Positions 14,103 through 20,374 of a stretch of 21,642 nt of DNA are shown here, in pieces; position 1 is the first letter of the stretch, and every line of letters starts with the position of its first letter. The notes below the pieces were generated by a model. The model was not told the DNA's origin and ran no database searches. It saw only the letters and a list, made by a program, of their open reading frames with translations. The translations under genes and the position numbers were made by a program. This stretch comes from UBA6080 sp964607515. Lineage in GTDB: Bacteria; Fermentibacterota; Fermentibacteria; Fermentibacterales; JCC-6. The stretch spans positions 1-21,642 of the forward strand of contig CAZSKU010000032.1 in NCBI GenBank assembly GCA_964607515.1, in the 5' to 3' direction.

Positions 14103-14839
14103 TGAGTTCGGGCATCGAGATAGCCGCGGCCAGGGAGGCGGGAAGGATCGTGAGAAAGGTCCTGAACGAGGTTTCGGGTCTGGTCGCTCCCGGAGTCAGC
14201 ACCTGGGAGATCGATAGTCTGGGCCGCGAGATCATAGCCGCCGAGGGGGCGGTTCCGTCATTCCTCGGGTTCAACGGCTACCCCGCCGCCCTGTGCGTGT
14301 CGATCAACAGCGAGGTGGTCCACGGGATCCCCAGGCAGGACAGGATCCTGAAGGAAGGCGACCTGGTGAGCGTTGACGTGGGGGCGTTCAAGAACGGCTT
14401 CCACGGAGACGCTGCGGAAACCTTTCCCGTGGGTTCCGTGATCCCCCTGGCCGGGAAGCTCATGGAGGTCACCCGCAGGGCCCGGGATCTGGGGATCGCG
14501 GCGGCGGTGTCCGGAGGACATCTCGGGGATATCGGGGCCGCTGTTCAGGAAGAGGTGGAGCGGAATGGGTTCAGCGTGGTGCGTCAGCTGGTGGGGCACG
14601 GCATCGGAAGGAAACTGCACGAGAAACCTCAGGTGCCCAACTACGGCACCCGGGGAAGGGGATTGCGGCTTCCCGACGGAATGCTGCTGGCCATAGAGCC
14701 CATGGTGAATTCAGGGGACGCGTTCGTCAGAACCATGTCCGACGGCTGGACCGTAACTACCGCGGACGGTTCCCTTTCCGCTCATGCGGAGCATACCGTC
14801 ATGATCCGGGGAAACGAACCGGAAATATTGACGGCGTAG
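14093..14839 (+). CDS. map: Methionine aminopeptidase, type I
   Basis: Removes the initiator Met from nascent proteins. The 248 residues contain all five metal ligands: Asp in SVDVG, Asp in FHGDAAETF, His in VGHGIGRKLHE, Glu in AIEPMV, and Glu in AHAEHTV. The substrate-pocket SINSEVVHGIP is also there. No N-terminal extension, so it is the simple bacterial type. The ATG overlaps adk by 10 bases. The 3' end of this gene carries the -35 box of the infA promoter. Confidence 0.96.
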   Translation: MAVVSSGIEIAAAREAGRIVRKVLNEVSGLVAPGVSTWEIDSLGREIIAAEGAVPSFLGFNGYPAALCVSINSEVVHGIPRQDRILKEGDLVSVDVGAFKNGFHGDAAETFPVGSVIPLAGKLMEVTRRARDLGIAAAVSGGHLGDIGAAVQEEVERNGFSVVRQLVGHGIGRKLHEKPQVPNYGTRGRGLRLPDGMLLAIEPMVNSGDAFVRTMSDGWTVTTADGSLSAHAEHTVMIRGNEPEILTA

Positions 14840-14856
14840 ACATTTATGCGAATAAT
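14828..14856 (+). promoter_or_regulatory. Promoter for the infA-rpmJ-alpha operon segment
   Basis: TTGACG (14828-14833), 17-base spacer, AATAAT (14851-14856, five of six matches to TATAAT). The -35 overlaps the end of map and transcription would start about 30 bases before infA. This is the best-matching internal promoter seen in the cluster, placed at the head of the infA-to-rplQ block. Confidence 0.6.
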
Positions 14857-14892
14857 TGGGGTTCTCTTGCTACCGGAAGGGAGTGAAGGCAC

Positions 14893-15117
14893 TTGGCGAA
14901 AGAACAGGGCGTAGTGGTTGACGGGACCGTTCTCGAGACTCTTCCGAACAACATGTGTCGCGTTCAGCTGGACAAGCCCGAGGGTCATGTGGTCCTTTGC
15001 CATGTTTCCGGCAAGATGAGAATGCATTACATAAGAATACTGGTGGGTGACAGGGTCACGGTCGAGATTTCCCCCTACGATCTCTCCCGGGGCAGAATCA
15101 CCTACAGGTACAAGTGA
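14893..15117 (+). CDS. infA: Translation initiation factor IF-1
   Basis: OB-fold factor that occupies the 30S A site at initiation. The 74 residues show VVVDGTVLETLPNNMCRVQLD, VSGKMRMHYIRIL, GDRVTVEISPYDLSRGRITYRYK, the family core. The start is TTG at 14893 (LAKEQ- reading as MAKEQ), with GAAGG before it; there is no in-frame ATG or GTG nearby. It has a slightly longer loop (KPEGHVVLCH) than E. coli IF-1. rpmJ follows after 9 bases. Confidence 0.96.
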   Translation: MAKEQGVVVDGTVLETLPNNMCRVQLDKPEGHVVLCHVSGKMRMHYIRILVGDRVTVEISPYDLSRGRITYRYK

Positions 15118-15126
15118 GGTTGAAAA

Positions 15127-15243
15127 ATGAAGGTACGCAGCTCAGTGAAGAAAATCTGCGAATACTGCCGGATTGTTCGTCGCAACGGAAAAGTACTGGT
15201 GATCTGTCCCAGGAACCCCCGGCACAAACAACGGCAGGGATAG
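15127..15243 (+). CDS. rpmJ: 50S ribosomal protein L36, zinc form
   Basis: The smallest ribosomal protein, 38 residues, starting MKVRSSVKKICEYCRIVRRN and ending RNPRHKQRQG. The zinc ligands C11, C14, C27 and H32 are all present, so it is the C+ form. ATG at 15127 follows TGAGGTTGAAAA. It lies between infA and rpsM in the standard order. It is short enough that automatic callers often miss it. Confidence 0.95.
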   Translation: MKVRSSVKKICEYCRIVRRNGKVLVICPRNPRHKQRQG

Positions 15244-15271
15244 CCGCTAACACGGCGACGGAGGTGCAAGA

Positions 15272-15637
15272 TTGGCGAGAATCGCAGGAGTTGACCTGCC
15301 CAGGAACAAGCACGTGCTCTACGCTCTTCCATACATCCACGGCATCGGGCTCACCAGTTCCAGGATAATACTGGACAAGGTCGGCATCCCCTTGGACAGG
15401 AATACGGACGCTCTCTCAGAAAGCGATGTGGCAGCTCTTCGAAAGGTGATCGAAGAGGAGTTCAAGGTCGAGGGAGCCCTCAGGGCCGAGGTCAGCATGA
15501 ACCGGAAAAGGTTGATGGACATCGGCTGTTACCGGGGGCTCAGGCATCGCCGGGGCCTTCCCGTCCGGGGACAGAGAACCCACACCAACGCCCGCACCCG
15601 CAAGGGTCCCAAGCAGGGCCATACCAGGAAGCGGTAG
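15272..15637 (+). CDS. rpsM: 30S ribosomal protein S13
   Basis: Head protein contacting P-site tRNA and S19. The 121 residues contain MARIAGVDLPRNKHVLYALPYIHGIG, and the C-terminal GLRHRRGLPVRGQRTHTNARTRKG. Start is TTG at 15272 preceded by GGAGG, and the encoded MARIAGVDLP is exactly the family start. No nearby ATG in frame. Confidence 0.97.
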   Translation: MARIAGVDLPRNKHVLYALPYIHGIGLTSSRIILDKVGIPLDRNTDALSESDVAALRKVIEEEFKVEGALRAEVSMNRKRLMDIGCYRGLRHRRGLPVRGQRTHTNARTRKGPKQGHTRKR

Positions 15638-15649
15638 GAGGTAGAGACC

Positions 15650-16051
15650 TTGCCCAAAGCAAAGGGAAAACGGACAGTCAAGAAGATCACCAGGGTCTCG
15701 GACATAAACGGTGTTGCCCACATCAAGTCATCCTTCAACAACACCCTGGTCTCCATCTCGGACCGGCAGGGCAACGTCATCACCTGGGCCAGCGGCGGAA
15801 CCACCGGAGTGAAGGGCACCAGGAAGAGCACAGCCTACGCCGCCAGCCAGGCTGCCGTCCAGGCCGCCGAAAGGGCCATCGAGGCGGGCCTGAAAAAGGT
15901 CGAGATCTGGGTAATGGGCCCCGGGTCCGGCCGGGAGGCCGCAGTCAGGGCCCTCCAGTCCACGGACCTGGAGGTGCTGGCCATCAAGGACATCACCCGG
16001 CTGCCTCACAACGGCTGCAGACCCACAAAGAGACGCAGGGGCAAGTCGTAG
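15650..16051 (+). CDS. rpsK: 30S ribosomal protein S11
   Basis: Platform protein of the 30S subunit near the 3' end of 16S rRNA. The 133 residues read GVAHIKSSFNNTLVSISDRQGNVITWASGG, KGTRKSTAYAASQAA, VWVMGPGSGR-type (IWVMGPGSGREAAVRAL) and the tail DITRLPHNGCRPTKRRRG. TTG start with TAGGAGG upstream. In E. coli rpsD would follow; here rpoA follows after 32 bases. Confidence 0.97.
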   Translation: MPKAKGKRTVKKITRVSDINGVAHIKSSFNNTLVSISDRQGNVITWASGGTTGVKGTRKSTAYAASQAAVQAAERAIEAGLKKVEIWVMGPGSGREAAVRALQSTDLEVLAIKDITRLPHNGCRPTKRRRGKS

Positions 16052-16083
16052 GAGGGATTCTCAAGCCTTCAGGGGGATGATGA

Positions 16084-17076
16084 ATGGAATTCATGAAGCT
16101 TTACCTGCCGGACAGGATTCAGTGGGACCAGGAATCTCTTACGGAGACCAGCGGCAGGCTTGTAGTTACGCCTCTTGAGAGAGGCTTCGGACGCACCCTG
16201 GGCACCGCCATCAGAAGGGTCATGCTCTCGTCCCTGGAGGGCGCCGCCCCGGTATCGGTGACCATCAAGGGAGCCAGCCACGAGTTCAGCGCTCTTCCGG
16301 GGGTCAGGCAGGACGCTTCGGACATAGTGCTCAACGTGAAATCCCTGAGCATCCGCCACGACGGAGACGAACCCGGCAGACTCATCCTCAAGGCTGACAA
16401 GGCCGGCGTCTATACCGCGGCATCCCTGGTGGGGGATCCCGGAATCCGGGTGACCAACCCGGATCAGGAGATCGCCGAGATCACAGGCAAGGGCGGTCTG
16501 GATCTGACCATCATGGTGGAGAAGGGCAAGGGTTTCGTCACGGTGGACGAATGGTTCAACAGCGGCAGGGGCCAGGACATCGGAACCATCCTGGTGGACT
16601 CCTGGTTCTGCCCGGTGAAGAAGGTGAACTACACCGTGGAGAGCGCCCGTGTGGGCGACAGGACCGACTACGACAGCCTTCACCTCGAGATAAGGACCGA
16701 CGGCAGCCTCACTCCCGTGGAAGCGATGGAGAAGACCTGCGCCATCCTGGTTCAGCACTTCAGGATGATCATGGAAGGCAATTCGGTGGAGGTTCCGGAA
16801 GAGGAACCGTCCCCTGAACCGAAACCCGCCCAGACCAGAAAGCCGGCGGCCAGACCCGAGACCGGAGGATCGGACTCCCTTGCGATCGATGACGAGGAAT
16901 TCGGGCTGGACAGGAAGTATGTGAACATTCTCAAGTCCGCTGGGATCGATAGCGTCGGCGGGCTCACCGCCATGACCGCCGAGCAGTTGAAGGCATGCAA
17001 CGGCGTGGGCGACAAAACCTTTCAGGTGATCATGGAGAAGCTTGCTTCGAAGGGCCTGAAGCTGAGAACGGAATAG
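16084..17076 (+). CDS. rpoA: DNA-directed RNA polymerase alpha subunit
   Basis: Assembles RNA polymerase and, via its C-terminal domain, contacts UP-element DNA and activators. The 330 residues show the N-terminal domain (RLVVTPLERGFGRTLGTAIRRVMLSSLEG, SALPGVRQDASDIVLNVK) and the aCTD from about 275 (KYVNILKSAGIDSVGGL, ACNGVGDKTFQVI). They are joined by a Pro/Glu-rich linker (about 240-265). The position equivalent to E. coli R265 appears to be Lys (K278), while N281, G309 and K311 match. rpsD is absent upstream, and rplQ follows after 7 bases. Confidence 0.96.
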   Translation: MEFMKLYLPDRIQWDQESLTETSGRLVVTPLERGFGRTLGTAIRRVMLSSLEGAAPVSVTIKGASHEFSALPGVRQDASDIVLNVKSLSIRHDGDEPGRLILKADKAGVYTAASLVGDPGIRVTNPDQEIAEITGKGGLDLTIMVEKGKGFVTVDEWFNSGRGQDIGTILVDSWFCPVKKVNYTVESARVGDRTDYDSLHLEIRTDGSLTPVEAMEKTCAILVQHFRMIMEGNSVEVPEEEPSPEPKPAQTRKPAARPETGGSDSLAIDDEEFGLDRKYVNILKSAGIDSVGGLTAMTAEQLKACNGVGDKTFQVIMEKLASKGLKLRTE

Positions 17077-17083
17077 GAAACCC

Positions 17084-17458
17084 ATGCGCCACAGAAAAAC
17101 AACACCCAAGCTCAGCCGGACCAAGGATGCGAGAACCAGGATGCTCCGGAATCTGGTGACCTCCCTCATCGTCGAGGAGAGGGTTACCACGAGCCTTGTC
17201 AGGGCCAAAGCCGCCAGGTCCCTGGCCGAGAGGATCATCACCAAGGGGAAGAACGACACGGTTCACTCCCGCAGGCAGGTGGCCGGCATGGTCTACGGCA
17301 GTGATGCGGTGAAGAAGGTGTTCAACGACCTGGGGCCCCGGTTCAACCAGCGTCCCGGCGGCTATACCCGCATCCTCAGGCTCGGTCATCGCTCCGGCGA
17401 CGCGGCGGAAGCGGTTATCCTGGAACTGGTGGACGCTCCCGCAGTGGAAAAGAAGTGA
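17084..17458 (+). CDS. rplQ: 50S ribosomal protein L17
   Basis: 50S protein near the tunnel exit. The 124 residues start MRHRKTTPKLSRTKDARTRMLRNLVTSLI and contain AKAARSLAERIITKGKN, then the C-terminal GGYTRILRLGHRSGDAAEAVILEL. Normally the last gene of the alpha operon, but here its stop overlaps the GTG start of pfkA as GTGA. Confidence 0.97.
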   Translation: MRHRKTTPKLSRTKDARTRMLRNLVTSLIVEERVTTSLVRAKAARSLAERIITKGKNDTVHSRRQVAGMVYGSDAVKKVFNDLGPRFNQRPGGYTRILRLGHRSGDAAEAVILELVDAPAVEKK

Positions 17459-18417
17459 GAAAAATCGCCGTTCTCTCCTCGGGGGGCGACGCCCCGGGGA
17501 TGAACGCCGGAATCCGGGCCACGGTCAGGGCAGCCCTCTACCGTGGCCTTTCCGTATTGGGTGTTCAGCGGGGATACGAGGGGCTCATAGACGATGTTTT
17601 CAGACCCCTGGAGTCCAGGGATGTTTCCAACGTCCTTCAGCACGGCGGCACCATCCTTCATTCCGCCCGGAGCGACAGGTTCATGACCCCCGGGGGAAAG
17701 GCGGCCGCCGCGGCCAACCTCCTCAGCCGCGGGATTGACGGGCTGGTGGTTCTCGGGGGGGACGGCAGCTTTCGGGGCGCCCACGACCTGCATAGCGCTC
17801 ACGGCGTTCAGGTTGTGGGAGTTCCAGCCACCATAGACAATGACGTCTGGGGAACCGATTTCACCATCGGGTACGACACTGCGGTGAACACCGCGCTGTC
17901 GGCCCTGGACAAGGTCCGCGACACCGCAGCGGCCCACGACAGGCTGTTCATCGTGGAGGTGATGGGAAGGCGCGCCGGTTTCATAGCCCTTGAGGTGGCC
18001 ATCGGTTGCGGCGCCGAGGCGGTTTTCCTTCCGGAGACGAAGAACGACATTCCCGCAGTATGCGAACTGGTAAGAAACCGGGTGGCCCAGGGCAGGACCT
18101 CCAACATCCTCGTGGTTGCAGAGGGGGATGAGGACGGCAGCGCCTACGACATCGCCCGGGAGATCGAGGAGCACTCCGGCCTGAAGAGCCGGGTTGCGGT
18201 GCTCGGCCATGTCCAGAGGGGCGGAAGCCCCACCACCAGCGACAGGGTTCTGGCCACCAAACTGGGCTGGGCGGCCGTGGACGCGCTGGCCGAGGGACGG
18301 GCTCCATGCATGGTGGGTATCGAAAACGGAGCTGTAGTTCACCACCCCCTGCCGGACACATGGAGCAGCAGAAAACCCCTGGATCCCCTCCTCCTCCGGA
18401 TAATGAGGGAAATGTAG
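17455..18417 (+). CDS. pfkA: 6-phosphofructokinase, ATP-dependent type
   Basis: Commits glucose carbon to glycolysis by phosphorylating fructose-6-phosphate. The 320 residues match the PfkA length. Key segments: SSGGDAPGMNAGIRA, VVLGGDGSFRGAHDL (the Gly of GGDG fits ATP rather than pyrophosphate use), PATIDNDVWGTDFTIGYDTAV with the catalytic TIDND Asp, VEVMGRRAGFIAL and LGHVQRGGSPTTSDR. GTG start overlaps rplQ by 4 bases (GTGA), so it is probably translated as part of the alpha operon. The active-site segments all look intact. Confidence 0.95.
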   Translation: MRKIAVLSSGGDAPGMNAGIRATVRAALYRGLSVLGVQRGYEGLIDDVFRPLESRDVSNVLQHGGTILHSARSDRFMTPGGKAAAAANLLSRGIDGLVVLGGDGSFRGAHDLHSAHGVQVVGVPATIDNDVWGTDFTIGYDTAVNTALSALDKVRDTAAAHDRLFIVEVMGRRAGFIALEVAIGCGAEAVFLPETKNDIPAVCELVRNRVAQGRTSNILVVAEGDEDGSAYDIAREIEEHSGLKSRVAVLGHVQRGGSPTTSDRVLATKLGWAAVDALAEGRAPCMVGIENGAVVHHPLPDTWSSRKPLDPLLLRIMREM

Positions 18418-18419
18418 CC

Positions 18420-18881
18420 TTGCTCGGGGTGCTCTGCTACCTGAAACGGCCCGGCGAAACCCTCATGATTCACCGGAACAGGAAACCAGACGATCTCCAC
18501 CTGGGGCGGTGGAACACCCTGGGGGGCAAGATGGAGCCCGGCGAGACCCCCGAGGAGTGCGCCGTCCGGGAGGTGCGGGAGGAAAGCGGTCTTCTGGCGT
18601 CCAGTCTCCGGATGAGGGGGGTGTTAACCTTCCCCGAGTTCGACGGCGAACAGGACTGGCTGGTCTTCGTCTTCACCTGCACCGAGTTCTCCGGCCGCCT
18701 GCGGAAAAGCTGCCCCGAAGGAACACTTCACTGGGTAGGGAACGACCGGATTCCGGGGCTGAACCTATGGGAGGGCGACCGGGTTTTCATGAAGTGGCTG
18801 GACTCGGAGGCTTTCTGGAGCGCGAAGTTCGTCTACGGGGCCGGCGGTCTGAAAGACTACTCGGTGGTGTTCCACCGCTGA
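18420..18881 (+). CDS. Nudix hydrolase, MTH1/MutT-like
   Basis: Nucleotide-sanitising or other nucleoside-diphosphate-linked hydrolase. The 23-residue Nudix box is intact: GGKMEPGETPEECAVREVREESGL (about residues 35-58, with E54/E55 as metal ligands). The surroundings match the MTH1-like subgroup: HRNRKPDDLHLGRWN before the box and WVG..IPGLNLWEGDRVFMKWL after. I prefer TTG at 18420, two bases after pfkA, with GAGGG upstream, giving 153 residues and the expected short strand before the box. ATG at 18360 would overlap pfkA by 58 bases and add a Pro-rich, non-conserved leader. Substrate (8-oxo-dGTP?) is inference. Confidence 0.87.
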   Translation: MLGVLCYLKRPGETLMIHRNRKPDDLHLGRWNTLGGKMEPGETPEECAVREVREESGLLASSLRMRGVLTFPEFDGEQDWLVFVFTCTEFSGRLRKSCPEGTLHWVGNDRIPGLNLWEGDRVFMKWLDSEAFWSAKFVYGAGGLKDYSVVFHR

Positions 18882-18903
18882 CCCTCATGGCGAGCCGGTG
18901 CAG

Positions 18904-18917
18904 GGTAGGCTCCTACC
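18904..18917 (+). terminator. Weak hairpin in the convergent junction
   Basis: GGTAG-GCTC-CTACC (5-bp stem, 4-base loop) 22 bases after the Nudix stop and overlapping the DUF937 stop. There is no clear T-run, so intrinsic termination is doubtful, but it is the only structure at the end of the operon. Confidence 0.22.
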
Positions 18918-19500
18918 TTCCCCTGATCTTTCTTCCCAGGGCTCCTATAACGTCGTCCAGGGCCGAACCGTCTCGGTCGGCGTCCAACAGCGATGTCAGC
19001 ATGCCCGCCAGCCCCGGGTCCGCCTTTCGGGCCGATCTGGACTGCCTTCCGAGAAAATTCGGGAGCGAGTTCTCATCCACTCCGTCCGAACGGGTCTGTT
19101 TCCCCAGAAGGCCCATCACCAGCGGAGCGGCTATTTGAAGGAGTTGTCCAATCTGGTCCTGCTGAAGGTTGGTGCTTCGGGCCAGCCCCCGGGTGACCGA
19201 ATCCTGCCGGGTTCCCAGGACGTGGCGGAGGATCCCGGCGCCGTTCGCCGCTTCGGGATTCTCCAGGAACCCCCCGAGGTTTTGAAGTATCGAGCCGTCA
19301 TGATCCCTGTCCAGGGCCTGTTGAAGGGAGTGGGCGCCCTCCGGCCGGGAGGCGTTTCCCGCCAGGGCCGAGACCAGCAGGGGAACCACCGCTGAAAGAG
19401 CCGATTCTGTGGCGCTCTCATCGGCACCGATTCTGCCTGCCAGTCTGGATACGCCCTGGCCGGCAAGGCTCGACAATACCTGCTTGACTATTGAGTTCAC
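18913..19500 (-). CDS. DUF937/YidB-like protein
   Basis: A 195-residue soluble protein of unknown function. The repeated pattern of short helices with Ala/Leu/Gly-rich segments (LSAVVPLLVSALAGNA, LLQIAAPLVMGLLGKQ) and the end MLTSLLDADRDGSALDDVIG matches DUF937/YidB-like proteins. Two DRDxDGS-type motifs occur: DRDHDGSILQNLGGFL and DADRDGSALDDVIGAL, suggesting an internal duplication. GTG start with GGAAGGAAG upstream. A strong hairpin lies just before it. Family assignment is from pattern memory. Confidence 0.8.
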   Translation of the reverse strand: MNSIVKQVLSSLAGQGVSRLAGRIGADESATESALSAVVPLLVSALAGNASRPEGAHSLQQALDRDHDGSILQNLGGFLENPEAANGAGILRHVLGTRQDSVTRGLARSTNLQQDQIGQLLQIAAPLVMGLLGKQTRSDGVDENSLPNFLGRQSRSARKADPGLAGMLTSLLDADRDGSALDDVIGALGRKIRGR

Positions 19501-19519
19501 GTCAGCTTCCTTCCTGAAA

Positions 19520-19544
19520 GCCGGCCCGAACCCCGCGGGCCGGC
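19520..19544 (-). terminator. Strong GC hairpin between membrane protein and DUF937 genes
   Basis: GCCGGCCCG, 7-base loop, CGGGCCGGC: a perfect 9-bp stem. On the minus strand it lies 46 bases past the membrane-protein stop and just before the DUF937 ribosome-binding site, followed by TTTC. It may be a weak terminator of the upstream gene or an attenuator on DUF937. Confidence 0.4.
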
Positions 19545-19590
19545 AGGGCTTGGCCGGGCGTGTTTCAGAACACCTCCATTGAGGGAATCC

Positions 19591-19974
19591 TTACCGGAGT
19601 TGAGGCCATCCCTTGTTGCCGCGTCCGATCTGGAGCACTCCGAACAGGATCAGGATCGAAACCACGATACCCGACAGAACCATGAAGTCAGCTCCGCCGG
19701 ACACCAGTTCGAGGACTATCTTGACCCCGCTCACCATGAGAAGCCCCCAGAAGCCCCACTTCTTCCAGCCGAACAGTGCTAGGACGAAGACCAGACTGAG
19801 GACGGAAAGGCCTATCATGATGGGATAGTACCAACCGAAGGGTTCGCCGGTGTCTCCGAACCATTGGATCATGTTGCATCCGGTGTAGCCCAGGATAAGC
19901 GCCAGATTCCACAGGAGAAGGAGAAGTAGCCAGATCGTCAGACAACCGTGCCTGCCCCTGTCCTGAGTTTCCAT
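19591..19974 (-). CDS. Hypothetical membrane protein with about four helices
   Basis: A 127-residue integral membrane protein that I do not assign to a family. Likely helices span residues about 12-30 (IWLLLLLLWNLALILGY), 49-69, 72-91 and 95-115, separated by short loops with WFGDTGEPFGWYYP between helices 1 and 2. Its C-terminal tail is short and basic (GRGNKGWPQLR). ATG start with GGACGGAG nearby. Located between the DUF937 gene (downstream on the same strand) and an about 400-base gap. There is no operon partner beyond possibly DUF937. The ORF looks real because of its uniform hydrophobic pattern. Confidence 0.7.
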   Translation of the reverse strand: METQDRGRHGCLTIWLLLLLLWNLALILGYTGCNMIQWFGDTGEPFGWYYPIMIGLSVLSLVFVLALFGWKKWGFWGLLMVSGVKIVLELVSGGADFMVLSGIVVSILILFGVLQIGRGNKGWPQLR

Positions 19975-20374
19975 TTCTGCTCCGTCCGTTGGATTTCATC
20001 CATCCCCGGCCGTCTTCGGGGGGAAGAGGAACCTGAGTTTACCCTACGCCTACCGTAATCGTCTCGTGTGATGGATATACCCCGCACGGGTTCAGGAAGT
20101 CAATGTTCGGTATCCGGGGAACATTATCGTTTCCCCGGCGCTGATTGCGGCCAGACCATGCCGAAGCCGGCGATTCCGCATGCATCCTTCAGCGTCGCCG
20201 AGATGGCCTTGACTGAGATCTCCCTTTTTTTTGTCCGGCCCTTTCGATGGTTGTTGAGCCCCCGGAGAATCACCGCGGGAAGTTCGGGATTTTCTCCACT
20301 TCCGGCCTGGCAGGACTTTACATTCATGCGCCGTTTTTGAATCAATTATTCGTTATTCTAAAAGGAGGGAAGGT
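19975..20374. other. Gene-poor gap of about 400 bases
   Basis: No convincing gene on either strand. It contains CCGGGGAA-N9-TTCCCCGG (20114-20138), eight T's in a row (20225-20232), and a more AT-rich end (about 20316-20365) just before the lipoprotein's AAAGGAGGGAAGG. Two open frames (20068-20340 plus; 20124-20345 minus) have no family resemblance I can support. It probably carries promoters for the divergent flanking genes, but no clear -35/-10 pair stands out. Confidence 0.55.
20114..20138. repeat. 8-bp perfect inverted repeat
   Basis: Arms CCGGGGAA (20114-20121) and TTCCCCGG (20131-20138) around a 9-base centre CATTATCGT. No T-run follows in either direction, so it is not a standard terminator. 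Could be a protein-binding dyad or the end of a small RNA. Confidence 0.45.

Noticed and set aside
18306..18419. Upstream in-frame extension of the Nudix gene (ATG 18306 or 18360)
   Set aside because: It overlaps pfkA by 58 bases or more and encodes Pro-rich, non-conserved residues; TTG 18420 fits the family length.
20198..20232. GAGAT...ATCTC followed by eight T's as an intrinsic terminator
   Set aside because: The stem is only 5 bp and AT-containing with a long loop; no gene ends nearby on that strand.
20068..20345. Two overlapping open frames in the 400-base gap
   Set aside because: No recognised family, poor starts (the minus one only TTG) and odd composition. They remain unexplained, but not called as genes.
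20300..20365. Promoter for the NHL lipoprotein
   Set aside because: The stretch is AT-rich, but several equally weak -35/-10 pairs fit and none stands out.
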